Shown: positions 1 to 7,346, counted from the first letter of the stretch. The stretch is DNA of 16,070 nt from Propionibacteriaceae bacterium (GCA_009781325.1 WQYJ01000019.1:1-16070); one strand, 5' to 3'. The notes: a model not told the origin generated them from the sequence alone. Numbers and translations are program-made.

Positions 1-409
1 CACCGGGGCGAAGTCCGTCATCTGGATACTCCCCAGCAGTCAACGCCACTCCGATCGCAGCTTGTCCTGGCCCAGGTCCCACGCGATCTCCGATCGCCCC
101 ATCGACCAGGAAGGTACCCGGCACCAAATCGAAGGTCGCGTACATCCCCACAACCTGATTGATCCGCGAGGCAGGGATAGGAGTCAGCAGAGGATCAAAC
201 CCGACATATACGCTGACAAGGTCACTGCGCTGAATCTGCTCACCGCGTGCCACCGGGGAAACAATGGCGACGACTTCTTGGGTATCACTGAGCTGGGAGT
301 AGAGTCCAACACTCACCAGCGCCCCAACAATCACCAGGACAACTCCAGCAATAACCATGATCGGGCTGCGCCGCAACTGCGGACCCGAGTGTGGCGGACG
401 AAGACTCAT
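1..409 (-). CDS. SAF-domain protein, CpaB/RcpC-like Flp pilus assembly (partial, C-terminus outside window)
   Basis: Translating the minus strand from 409 gives a protein with a basic N-terminus, one membrane segment at about residues 17-40, and a SAF-like stretch from about residue 48 (pattern VARGEQIQRSDL, then a PGTFL turn). This layout is typical of the CpaB/RcpC family, anchored periplasmic or extracellular-side proteins that help assemble Flp/Tad pili. The frame is open to the window edge, so the C-terminus is missing. Two tandem ATGs exist, at 412 and 409. The purine-rich site GGGAAAGGA lies 3 nt from the first and 6 nt from the second, so 409 is preferred. It follows the TadE/G-like gene by 15 nt on the same strand, so the two are probably co-transcribed and perhaps translationally coupled. 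Family membership is inferred from architecture and context. An SAF protein with another role is possible. Confidence 0.72.
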   Translation of the reverse strand, partial: MSLRPPHSGPQLRRSPIMVIAGVVLVIVGALVSVGLYSQLSDTQEVVAIVSPVARGEQIQRSDLVSVYVGFDPLLTPIPASRINQVVGMYATFDLVPGTFLVDGAIGDRVGPGPGQAAIGVALTAGEYPDDGLRPG

Positions 410-424
410 CATTGTTCCTTTCCC

Positions 425-829
425 TCAGTGCCCTTGGAGGATCGAGGATGACGCGGCAGCCTGGATCGGCAGTTGGTTGATCCCAAGAGCAGTTAGCAAC
501 TTGGTTTGATAAGTGCCGCTGACCTCGACGATTACAGAATCACCGGTCAGGGCGACCGTACCTGTGAGCCCATGATCGTCAAGACACCGTGAAGCCGCTG
601 TTGTTGCCGCTAAGGCTGAGTTGGCGGTCATCCCAATCTGCCCAGCCCCCACCCGGGCACAGTGCCACGCCTGATCCCGAAGCTCCTGCTCAGCGGTCAC
701 CTGGCCTGAGAAGTCCACCCCAATCCCCACACAAATCAGGGCAGCGAAGCTGATAAGCGGAACCATCGTCACAATCCGCCCAGCCTCCCGCTCCTCAAGG
801 GGGGCAAACCACCAACGAAAAATTCTCAT
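425..829 (-). CDS. TadE/TadG-like pilus-associated membrane protein
   Basis: This 134-residue protein begins with a short basic/aromatic cytoplasmic piece containing an E-R-E-A-G-R signature. One hydrophobic segment follows at about residues 19-40 (TMVPLISFAALICVGIGVDF), then a small extracytoplasmic domain. That order matches the TadE/TadG-like proteins of actinobacterial tad loci, which start with a D/E-x-G-type motif directly before the single membrane helix. They are thought to act as minor pilins or assembly factors at the membrane. Its partner downstream is the SAF/CpaB-like gene. I placed the start at the ATG at 829, with a weak AAGG about 8 nt upstream. The same frame stays open to 1099, but that extension reads through a tandem repeat and gives a low-complexity W/V/G/F peptide, so it is unlikely to be coding. 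The exact TadE or TadG assignment is uncertain. Confidence 0.68.
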   Translation of the reverse strand: MRIFRWWFAPLEEREAGRIVTMVPLISFAALICVGIGVDFSGQVTAEQELRDQAWHCARVGAGQIGMTANSALAATTAASRCLDDHGLTGTVALTGDSVIVEVSGTYQTKLLTALGINQLPIQAAASSSILQGH

Positions 830-856
830 ATCACAAGCCTTGCAAGTTGTGAACCC

Positions 857-884
857 CCTGTGTGAGTTATCCACAGGTTTTTTT
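857..884. other. Hairpin containing a perfect DnaA-box sequence, followed by a T run
   Basis: CCTGTG (starting near 858) pairs with CACAGG (872-877) around a 9-nt loop, and seven T residues follow on the plus strand. The right half contains TTATCCACA at 867-875, a perfect consensus DnaA box. It lies just upstream of the tad-type genes on the minus strand. It could be a single DnaA site affecting that operon, or a terminator-shaped sequence on the plus strand, although no plus-strand gene ends here. One box is far too little for an origin. Confidence 0.35.
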
Positions 885-909
885 CGCCAAGGCGCAAAAA
901 TGTCGCCAT

Positions 910-969
910 CCTCTGCCCTGCGGTGGGTTTTGGGCCTTTTTGGTGACAAAACCCACCGCAGGGCAGAGG
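910..969. repeat. Perfect 22-bp inverted repeat (inverted copy of the 29-bp unit facing the first direct copy)
   Basis: Bases 910-931 are the exact reverse complement of 948-969, separated by a 16-nt loop. The left arm is one inverted copy of the core of the tandem unit that follows (GGGCAGAGG core). It can therefore pair with the matching part of the other direct copies too. No gene is seen here. It separates the tad-type genes from the MMPL gene. Confidence 0.85.
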
Positions 970-1080
970 TGCCGACAAAACCCACCGCAGGGCAGAGGTG
1001 CCGACAAAACCCACCGCAGGGCAGAGGTGCCGACAAAACCCACCACAGGGCAGAGGATGCCGACAAAACCCACCACAAGT
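945..1080. repeat. 29-bp tandem repeat array, four full units and one truncated unit
   Basis: Units begin at 945, 974, 1003, 1032 and 1062 with the sequence GACAAAACCCACCGCAGGGC continuing to AGAGGTGCC. The first three units are identical. The fourth has an A for G and one inserted A (period 30), and the fifth is cut after 19 nt where the REP/MITE-like element begins. There are no spacers between units, so this is a minisatellite and not a CRISPR. Open frames on both strands through it are repeat artefacts. A variable-number tandem repeat is the most likely nature. A protein-binding array is possible. Confidence 0.85.
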
Positions 1081-1223
1081 GACAAAGGGGACGTGCCACC
1101 CCCGGTCATCCTGCCGAAGGCAGGACCCCCGGCAGCCAACGTAGGGTCGTGAGAAAGGTTTTCTCGCCCAAGTCCATACTCTGGCTGCCGGGGGTCCTGC
1201 CTTCGGCAGGATGACCCGGGGTG
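1080..1223. mobile_element. REP/MITE-like palindromic element, copy 1
   Basis: The element opens with TGACAAAGGGGACG (1080-1093). A long inverted repeat follows: arm 1097-1138 pairs with 1182-1223 in 41 of 42 positions around a 43-nt centre. Each arm itself contains a small TCCTGCC/GGCAGGA hairpin, so cruciform or cloverleaf folds are possible. The same left end and left arm recur at 14807-14953. No open reading frame of note lies inside it. It has no matching right terminal repeat, unlike copy 2. By analogy with REP/BIME sequences and MITEs it would be non-autonomous and moved by a transposase encoded elsewhere. That is an inference, since no transposase lies in the window. Confidence 0.72.
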
Positions 1224-1305
1224 GGCTCAGTGCTGGCGATGGCGGCCACAGGTGTAGACTTTGGGTTCGCTATCCGGTTTCTTCGCAGAGTCAGCGAGCC
1301 AGGCT

Positions 1306-3552
1306 ATGTTTAACTTCTTAGGTCGTTCGGTCTCACGCCACCCTATTCGCGTTATTGTTGCTTGGTTGATTCTGGTTGTCCTTGCTTGTGCGGGAACCTT
1401 CTACGGATTTGGTCAGGGGGACCTCTTCTCCCGTCTCTACAACCCTGTTTCGCTGCTTCCCGGTTCTGAGTCTGATGAGGTCAACTCTTTGGCTTCCTCG
1501 AACACTGAGGGTACGTCCATGACCGTGGTCATCAACGGCCTCGACATGGAAGCCGACGGTGCTGCCATTGCCATGTTCATGGCTGCCCATCGCCAAACAA
1601 TCGCCGATCTCACCGGAGTCGCCACCGCCTTCGACCCCTTCCAACTCCCCGACCTCTCCATGCCCCAAGCCCAAGCCATGTTCTCCGATAAGAAGGATGG
1701 CTTCATTATCTCCATCGTTCTCGACAAGGACCTTGATAGCGACGACGAAATAGCCGCCGAAGCAGACGTACGCCAAGGCATCACAGACTTCGAAGAGACC
1801 ATGCGCAAGGACTTCCCCGATGCGGCTACCTTCGTACTGTCCACCCAAGGACTCAGCCAGTCCATCATGGATCAAGCCAAAGACGATCTCGTACGCGGGG
1901 AAGCCGTCGGTCTGCCGGTTGCACTGCTGCTGCTCATCATTGTCTTCGGCGGCTTCGTCGCCGCCGGTCTGCCCATCGCAGGAGCCCTCGTGGCCATCGG
2001 CATCGGCATGGGCTCTCTGTGGGCAATGACCTTCGCCACCGATGTCGAAACCTTCACGCTAAATATCGCGTCGATCATCGGTTTGGCGCTGTCTGTCGAT
2101 TACGGTCTTCTCATCGTCTCTCGCTATCGCGAAGAACTCACACGCGCCCTGAACCACGGCGGCTACACCACGGACGGCAAACACACACCCACTAAAGAAG
2201 CGGCCAAACCCATCGTCCGCGCTGCCATGGAAGAGACTCTGCGTACTGCCGGGCGTACGGTCTTCTTCTCGGCTGTGACCATCGCCTGTGCGATGGCTGC
2301 CCTGCTGATCATGGAAGCACCCATGCTGCGGATCATCGCTGCCTCCGCAATGATCGTCACCCTGCTGGCTGTGCTCACTGCGATGACCCTGGTCCCGGCG
2401 ATCATCGTACTGCTGCGGCGGGTCTTGATCCGCCCCAGCGTCATCACCCGCATCCCGATCCTGCGTTCCATGGTACGAGCGGTGGGCGATTCCTCGTCGG
2501 ATCGTGGGTTTTTCTCGAGGCTCGCCCATGGGGTCCACAAGCGCCCCTGGCTTATCATGGCGGTCGTTGCTCTGATCTTGGTTGCCATGGCCTCTCCGCT
2601 GCGTGACCTGCAGATGCGTACGACCTTCTCCGACTTCTTCACCGAGGGACGCCCTGAGGTTCAGGCGTACTTTATCATTCAGGCCGACTACCCAGCCCTC
2701 GTGCAGCCATCGCTGATTATCGTTGCTGACAAGCAGCCCGAGGACACGATGAAACTGGTTGCACATCTTCAGGACCTCGACGATGTGAGCTTCGTCTCAC
2801 CGCCCGCCGCCCTCGCCAGCGACGATCACCGCAGCGTGATTACGGTACGGATCGACGTTGAGAATCAAGTGGGCCAGGAGATGACACAGATGGTCAAAGA
2901 CCTGCGGGCCTATGACGCTGGGTATCCGATCCTCGTCGGCGGACCAGCAGCGATCCAACTGGACTTCCTGAACTCGATCTATGATCGCGCAGGTGGAGCG
3001 CTGGCGATCATGGGCGGAGCGGTCTTCCTGCTGATGTTCCTGATGACCGGGTCACTGATCATTCCACTCAAAGCCATCATCGTGAACTCCCTGTCCCTGC
3101 TGGCATCCTTGGGTGTGGCAACCCTGATCTTCATGAACGGCTGGATCGGCATGCCGAAGGTCATGGGTATGGAAACCTTCATCCTTGTCTGCGCGGTGTG
3201 CTTCGGCTTTGGCTTGGCGATGGATTACGAGGTCTTCCTCATCGCACGCATCAAAGAGTTCTGGGATTCCGGTGTCTCCAATGACCAAGCTGTCGAACGC
3301 GGCCTCCAACGCTCAGGCCGTATCATCACCTCCGCCGCAGCCATCATCGTCGCGGTCTTCATCGGCTTCACCTTCGGAGAGATGCTCGCCATCAAAGAGA
3401 TCGGTGTCGTCCTGGCGATCACGGTCATCACCGACGCCACACTCGTACGAATGCTGCTCGTCCCGGCAACAATGACGATTCTCGGCAAGTGGAACTGGTG
3501 GGCACCCAAGCCGCTGAAGTGGGTCTACAGTCGGCTCAAGATCGTACACTAG
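1306..3552 (+). CDS. MMPL-family RND transporter (MmpL-like lipid/hydrophobic-compound exporter)
   Basis: This is a 748-residue inner-membrane protein of the MMPL/RND superfamily with two homologous halves. In each half one membrane segment is followed by a large external domain and a bundle of five more segments. The first segment is at residues 14-34, after a short FLGRSVSRHP lead. The proton-relay Asp-Tyr pairs known from MmpL3 (TM4 and TM10) are present as SVDYGL (D265-Y266) and AMDYEV (D640-Y641), so the pump should be functional. MMPL proteins export lipids, glycolipids or siderophores using the proton gradient, and the substrate here cannot be read from sequence. The frame also opens at a TTG at 1261, but the ATG at 1306 gives the usual MmpL N-terminus. 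The ribosome site is weak. It stands alone, divergent from the tad-type genes, with the type I restriction locus starting 66 bp downstream. Confidence 0.9.
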   Translation: MFNFLGRSVSRHPIRVIVAWLILVVLACAGTFYGFGQGDLFSRLYNPVSLLPGSESDEVNSLASSNTEGTSMTVVINGLDMEADGAAIAMFMAAHRQTIADLTGVATAFDPFQLPDLSMPQAQAMFSDKKDGFIISIVLDKDLDSDDEIAAEADVRQGITDFEETMRKDFPDAATFVLSTQGLSQSIMDQAKDDLVRGEAVGLPVALLLLIIVFGGFVAAGLPIAGALVAIGIGMGSLWAMTFATDVETFTLNIASIIGLALSVDYGLLIVSRYREELTRALNHGGYTTDGKHTPTKEAAKPIVRAAMEETLRTAGRTVFFSAVTIACAMAALLIMEAPMLRIIAASAMIVTLLAVLTAMTLVPAIIVLLRRVLIRPSVITRIPILRSMVRAVGDSSSDRGFFSRLAHGVHKRPWLIMAVVALILVAMASPLRDLQMRTTFSDFFTEGRPEVQAYFIIQADYPALVQPSLIIVADKQPEDTMKLVAHLQDLDDVSFVSPPAALASDDHRSVITVRIDVENQVGQEMTQMVKDLRAYDAGYPILVGGPAAIQLDFLNSIYDRAGGALAIMGGAVFLLMFLMTGSLIIPLKAIIVNSLSLLASLGVATLIFMNGWIGMPKVMGMETFILVCAVCFGFGLAMDYEVFLIARIKEFWDSGVSNDQAVERGLQRSGRIITSAAAIIVAVFIGFTFGEMLAIKEIGVVLAITVITDATLVRMLLVPATMTILGKWNWWAPKPLKWVYSRLKIVH

Positions 3553-3618
3553 TGGGTGGGTACGAAGCGGTGCGTCAGCGCTGAGCGGAGAACCCGGCCT
3601 ACCACCGAAGGAAACGAA

Positions 3619-4290
3619 ATGAACCCCGCCAACACAAACCAGATTGCGTCCTTCATCTGGGGTATCGCTGACGATGTTCTGCGAGACCTCTATGTACGCG
3701 GGAAGTACCGTGACGTGATTTTGCCCTTCATCGTTCTGCGCCGACTCGACTCCGTGCTGGAGCCAACCAAGCAGGACGTATTGAAGATGAATGACCTGCT
3801 GGATAGTGCGGGAATCGTGGAAAAGGATGCTGCGCTTCGCAAAGAAGCGGGTCAAGGGTTCTGGAACACCTCACCATTTACACTGCGAAGCCTGAGGGCG
3901 ATTGGTTCCCAAGCCAAGCTCAAACAGGACTTCCTCGCCTACCTCGATGGGTTCTCTCCCAATGTTCAGAGGATCATCGACAACTTCGAGTTGCGCAACC
4001 AAGTAGCAAAGCTCTCCTCAGCCGATGTCCTCGGGGCACTGATCGAGAAGTTCCTTGACCCGAAACTGGACCTGTCGCCAGCAGGTCTCGACAACCACGC
4101 GATGGGAACAGTTTTCGAGGAGCTAGTACGCAGGTTCAACGAGGCGAACAACGAAGAAGCTGGTGAGCACTGGACCCCACGGGATGCGGTCAAACTCATG
4201 GCTCGGCTCGTCTTCGATCCGATTGCTGACCGGATACCGAACGGACTCTACACGGTTTACGACGGAGCTATGGTACGGGCGGAATGCTGA
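3619..4290 (+). CDS. hsdM: Type I restriction-modification methyltransferase HsdM, N-terminal fragment (frameshifted)
   Basis: This is the first part of HsdM, the adenine-N6 methyltransferase subunit of a type I restriction enzyme. The 223-residue product carries the helical HsdM N-domain (residues about 5-150, including the IWGIADDVLRD and VILPFIVLRRLD motifs). It then has the start of the methyltransferase domain (GEHWTPRDAVKLMARLV, about 188-204). The start at 3619 has AAGGA 7 nt upstream. The fragment ends with TVYDGA followed by seven out-of-frame residues and a stop at 4288-4290, just where the family has its glycine-rich AdoMet-binding motif. The remainder of the protein continues at once in another frame. 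It could be a mutated gene, a sequence error, or (less likely) a true two-part methyltransferase, because the next ATG overlaps this stop. Confidence 0.88.
   Translation: MNPANTNQIASFIWGIADDVLRDLYVRGKYRDVILPFIVLRRLDSVLEPTKQDVLKMNDLLDSAGIVEKDAALRKEAGQGFWNTSPFTLRSLRAIGSQAKLKQDFLAYLDGFSPNVQRIIDNFELRNQVAKLSSADVLGALIEKFLDPKLDLSPAGLDNHAMGTVFEELVRRFNEANNEEAGEHWTPRDAVKLMARLVFDPIADRIPNGLYTVYDGAMVRAEC
4267..4286 (+). other. Single-base frameshift site inside HsdM motif I
   Basis: The reading frame up to GCT (4267-4269, Ala of D-G-A) and the frame from GGT (4272-4274, first Gly of G-T-G-G-M-L) are separated by only two bases, where the protein family has one codon. The simplest repair is one extra G in the GG at 4272-4273, giving D-G-A-M-G-T-G-G-M-L. 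Loss of a base from a lost Cys codon (D-G-A-C-G-T-G-G) also fits. The repeated G run is too short for classical slipped-strand phase variation. Confidence 0.8.
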
Positions 4291-5363
4291 CCGTCGCTGA
4301 GGAAACTCTCGCGGACCTGGCCAAAGCTCGTGGAAAGACCATCAGCACAGCCCTCTTCGGGCAGGAAATCAACTCCGAGACCTATGCCATCGCCATGGCA
4401 GACCTGCTGCTGAAAGGGGAGGGTGACAACGCTGATCGCCTCATCGGCGGTCCAGAGTATTCCACACTGTCCAACGATTCTTTCGCGGGGCAAGCCTTCA
4501 ACTTCCTGCTCTCCAACCCACCCTATGGAAAATCCTGGAAGACCGATCAGGACAAAATGGGAGGCAGAAAAGGAATCCTCGACCCACGCTTCTTGGTTGA
4601 TCACGCTGGTGACCACGAGTATTCCTTGGTCACACGGTCCTCAGACGGACAGATGCTGTTCCTAGCCAACATGGTCGCGAAGATGAAGCATGACACCGAA
4701 CTAGGTTCTCGCATCGCCGAGGTTCACAACGGCTCTTCGCTATTCACCGGGGATGCCGGGCAAGGAGAATCCAACGTACGCCGCTACATCATCGAGAATG
4801 ATTGGCTAGAGGCAATCATCGCACTGCCGCTCAACATGTTCTACAACACGGGAATCGCGACATACATATGGGTCTTAACCAACCGCAAGGAAGAACGCCG
4901 CAAGGGCAAGGTTCAACTGATCGACGCGACGAGTTGGTACACCCCCTTACGCAGAAACCTGGGGGCAAAGAATCGGGAACTAAGCCCAGCCGACATCCAG
5001 AAGGTGATGGAGGCCCACGCAGCCTTCGAAGATGCCGACCCCGAAACCTCTCGTGTACTCAACAATGAAGACTTCGGCTACTGGAAAGTCACCGTCAAAC
5101 TCCCCGACGGCTCCAAAGACACCGAACAAATTCCCCTCACAGAACCAGGCGGCATCGACGCCTTCATCGAACGAGAAGTCCTCCCCTACGCCCCCGGAGC
5201 CACAGTAGACCCCAAAGCAACAAAGATCGGGTACGAGATCAGTTTCACCAAGATTTTCTACAAGCCTGCACAACTGAGGACATTGGAGGAAATCAGAGCT
5301 GATATCCGAGCCTTGGAAGCCGAGTCTGAAAACCTCATTGCTGAGATTCTGGGAGATGGGTGA
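4284..5363 (+). CDS. hsdM: Type I restriction-modification methyltransferase HsdM, C-terminal fragment
   Basis: This is the rest of HsdM: 359 residues with catalytic motif IV N-P-P-Y at residues 78-81. The conserved GESNVRRYIIENDWLEAIIALP and YIWVLTNRKEERRKGKVQLIDA segments follow. The C-terminal helical tail (EEIRADIRALEAESENLIAEIL) contacts HsdS in known complexes. The AdoMet motif and the N-domain are in the preceding frame, so this piece alone should not be active. An ATG at 4284, with GGGCGGA directly upstream, overlaps the previous stop as ATGCTGA. Re-initiation is therefore conceivable, though the fragment may simply be frameshift debris. Joined to the first part it would make about 581 residues, normal for HsdM. 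Its stop overlaps the hsdS start. Confidence 0.88.
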   Translation: MLTVAEETLADLAKARGKTISTALFGQEINSETYAIAMADLLLKGEGDNADRLIGGPEYSTLSNDSFAGQAFNFLLSNPPYGKSWKTDQDKMGGRKGILDPRFLVDHAGDHEYSLVTRSSDGQMLFLANMVAKMKHDTELGSRIAEVHNGSSLFTGDAGQGESNVRRYIIENDWLEAIIALPLNMFYNTGIATYIWVLTNRKEERRKGKVQLIDATSWYTPLRRNLGAKNRELSPADIQKVMEAHAAFEDADPETSRVLNNEDFGYWKVTVKLPDGSKDTEQIPLTEPGGIDAFIEREVLPYAPGATVDPKATKIGYEISFTKIFYKPAQLRTLEEIRADIRALEAESENLIAEILGDG

Positions 5364-6724
5364 TGTTTACTTTTCCGCAGAGGGCTCAAGCATTCAGCCC
5401 TGGTAGCAACGACCTAAGAGTTCCGACCTCTTGGCCATCTCATCGACTAAAAACGCTAGTCAGGAATGTGGTTGAACCCGATACTGATACCGGCAGCCGA
5501 ACATACTTAGCGCTGGAGCAGGTCCCATCTTGGTCAGCGATCCCGAGATGGGCAATATCGATTGCAGATGGCAATCGGTTCACTCCAGATGATGTTCTGT
5601 TCGGAAAATTGAGACCCTACCTTGCCAAGGTCGTAAAAGCTGATCGATCGGGCGTATGTGTCGGAGAGTTTTGGGTCCTTCGAAGCATCGGAGACCTGAC
5701 CCCGCCATTCACCGCAGTGTTACTGCGCTCGAAACCGATGATCGACTTGATAACATCGACAACCTATGGCGCCAAGATGCCACGAGCTTCGTGGGGAGTA
5801 GTCGGTTGTCTGCGCGTGCCAGTTCCTCCACAAGACGAGCAGCGAGCCATCGTCAAATACCTCAACCACGCCCACGCCCGGATCAACGCCACCATCACCA
5901 AGAAGCGTAAGCTCATCGCTCTTCTAGAGGAGCAGAAACAGGCCCTCATCAACCAAGCCGTCACTCGTGGCCTTGATCCCAATGTTGAAATGAAGGACTC
6001 AGGTGTTCCTTGGCTCGGAGAGATTCCAAGTCACTGGGAAGTTCTTCGCGTCAAGACGCTATTCGAGGATGTTGATCACCGCTCAGAAGATGGCGGTGAG
6101 GAACTTCTGTCAGTGTCACATATCACAGGTGTGACTCCACGAAGTGAGAAGAATGTCACGATGTTTAAGGCCGAAACGAATGTAGGACACAAAGTTTGCC
6201 GCCCGGGAGATCTAGTGTTCAACACGATGTGGGTGTGGATGGGAGCGCTTGGGGTCTCACATCACGATGGAATCGTGAGCCCGGCCTACAACGTGTATCG
6301 CCCCGTTAGAGCAGACGTGGATGCAGACTACTACAGTTCTTTGTTCAGGACGCCCAGTTATGTTGGAGCATTTGCGAGTTTGTCCACAGGCATCACGAAG
6401 TCCAGACTTCGGTTCTATCCAGATGACCTAGCTGCAATGCCAACAATCCTTCCACCCATGAATGAGCAGAAAGCCATAGTTTCCCACATAAACACCAGGA
6501 CAGCATCGATTCAGAGAGCAATCACATACACCCAGCGAGAAATAGACCTACTAACCGAGTTCCGAACCCGTCTCACCTCAGATGTAGTCACAGGCCAAGT
6601 CGATGTTCGCTCTGTCGCATCTACCCTCCCCGACCTCCCCGACTCAGATTTGTCCGACCTTGATGAAAGCATGGAAGAGCCCGAGGAAGTCGACGTGGAT
6701 GCGGACATCGCTGATGATGAGTGA
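5363..6724 (+). CDS. hsdS: Type I restriction enzyme specificity subunit HsdS
   Basis: HsdS reads the bipartite DNA target for the methyltransferase/endonuclease complex. The 453-residue protein has the standard plan. Target recognition domain 1 spans about residues 10-150. A conserved spacer helix from V154 (VPPQDEQRAIVKYL, then KKRKLIALLEEQKQALI) leads to a second W-L-G-E-I-P-S-H-W entry motif at about 217-225. Target recognition domain 2 spans about 226-360, and a second spacer begins near 362 (LPPMNEQKAIVSHI). The last 30 or so residues are strongly acidic, which is unusual for HsdS. It starts at the ATG overlapping the hsdM stop (TGATG) with GGGAG 7 nt upstream, so the two are translationally coupled. 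A GTG one codon earlier is the alternative. The target sequence cannot be deduced. The gene lacks the GTACG word common in the flanks. Confidence 0.93.
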   Translation: MFTFPQRAQAFSPGSNDLRVPTSWPSHRLKTLVRNVVEPDTDTGSRTYLALEQVPSWSAIPRWAISIADGNRFTPDDVLFGKLRPYLAKVVKADRSGVCVGEFWVLRSIGDLTPPFTAVLLRSKPMIDLITSTTYGAKMPRASWGVVGCLRVPVPPQDEQRAIVKYLNHAHARINATITKKRKLIALLEEQKQALINQAVTRGLDPNVEMKDSGVPWLGEIPSHWEVLRVKTLFEDVDHRSEDGGEELLSVSHITGVTPRSEKNVTMFKAETNVGHKVCRPGDLVFNTMWVWMGALGVSHHDGIVSPAYNVYRPVRADVDADYYSSLFRTPSYVGAFASLSTGITKSRLRFYPDDLAAMPTILPPMNEQKAIVSHINTRTASIQRAITYTQREIDLLTEFRTRLTSDVVTGQVDVRSVASTLPDLPDSDLSDLDESMEEPEEVDVDADIADDE

Positions 6725-6813
6725 GCCCATGTGACTCGCCAGGATCTGACAGACTGTCTGCTACGTAATGAGCATAACCTCATGGCAACAACACCGAGCA
6801 GAGCGGGTGCATC

Positions 6814-7077
6814 ATGACACGACAACCGAACTATGCTGTTCCAACCGGAGAGTTCATCTGGGAGTGGATAGATGACAACGACGTGCCTGCTGCCGAGCTA
6901 GCAACCCGACTCGGTGTCACGCATGAGTACATCCTCGAACTACTCAGTGGGAAAGCGGCCCTTACGGCAAACCTTGCAATGGCACTCGAATCGGTGACTG
7001 GGATTCCCGCCGACCACTGGAATCGACTAGAAGCCCTTTACCAGGCTGATCTGATCAGGTTGGCTAAGTTAGGTTGA
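6814..7077 (+). CDS. HigA-like HTH antitoxin/regulator (XRE family)
   Basis: This 87-residue protein carries one helix-turn-helix domain (about residues 12-70, including AAELATRLGVTHEYILELLSG) and the G-I-P-A-D-H-W tail typical of HigA/VapI-type antitoxins. Such proteins bind their own promoter and neutralise a HigB RNase, or act as the DNA-binding half of HTH-metallopeptidase regulators. No HigB-like toxin is next to it. The nearest possible partner is the metallopeptidase/PIN pair 270 bp downstream. It begins 89 bp after hsdS with only a weak ribosome site (GAGCGGGTG). The start is supported by the conserved P-N-Y-A-V-P-T-G-E N-terminus. It may be an orphan antitoxin, a shortened HTH-peptidase fusion, or the regulator of the boxes before hsdR. 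Confidence 0.78.
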   Translation: MTRQPNYAVPTGEFIWEWIDDNDVPAAELATRLGVTHEYILELLSGKAALTANLAMALESVTGIPADHWNRLEALYQADLIRLAKLG

Positions 7078-7208
7078 GCCTACTAACCAGGTTTCCGCCA
7101 GCTTTCCTCGACAGAGAGGGCCTTGCTGGTGAGCTCCTCTCCTGACAGGGTTTCCCTGCGATGGACCGCTAACTATTGACTACCCCTATCCATCGCCTGG
7201 CGACAAAA

Positions 7209-7322
7209 ATGTCGTACCTCGATGAAACCATGGACCTAGAAGATGAAGGTATCATCGCAGGTATTGAGGAAGAACTATTCGGTGAGGTTGCTTGGGTCAG
7301 CTTCATTGATTGTCTAAGCTGA
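7209..7322 (+). CDS. Small acidic ORF, 37 residues (doubtful)
   Basis: An ATG at 7209 opens a 37-residue frame, very acidic in its first half (12 Asp/Glu within the first 25 residues) and ending F-I-D-C-L-S. It fills the 269-bp gap between the HigA-like gene and the metallopeptidase gene and ends 24 bp before the latter. No clear ribosome site precedes it, and a TTG at 7176 is an alternative start. The same frame further upstream contains two stops, so this could be the tail of a decayed gene. I recognise no family. The composition recalls small DNA-mimic or antitoxin-like peptides, but that is speculation. Confidence 0.25.
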   Translation: MSYLDETMDLEDEGIIAGIEEELFGEVAWVSFIDCLS

Positions 7323-7346
7323 TTACCAGAAGAAAAGGATGAGGCC

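Noticed and set aside
62..451. Plus-strand open frame
   Set aside because: It is antisense to the SAF-domain protein and has no recognisable domain or ribosome site.
857..900. Replication origin
   Set aside because: Only one DnaA box, no box cluster, no AT-rich unwinding region and no dnaA or dnaN nearby.
945..1080. CRISPR array
   Set aside because: The 29-bp period invites it, but units abut with no spacers and no cas gene is present.
830..1099. N-terminal extension of the TadE/G-like gene up to 1099
   Set aside because: The frame stays open only because the 29-bp repeat has no stop in it. The peptide is a low-complexity W/V/G/F repeat and a good family-like start exists at 829.
2059..2766. 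Long minus-strand open frames across the MMPL gene
   Set aside because: They mirror the codon pattern of the MMPL gene, have H/D/Q-rich low-quality translations and match no family.
3575..3584. TCAGCGCTGA palindrome between the MMPL gene and hsdM
   Set aside because: Only 10 bp, with no T run or promoter elements. It could easily occur by chance.
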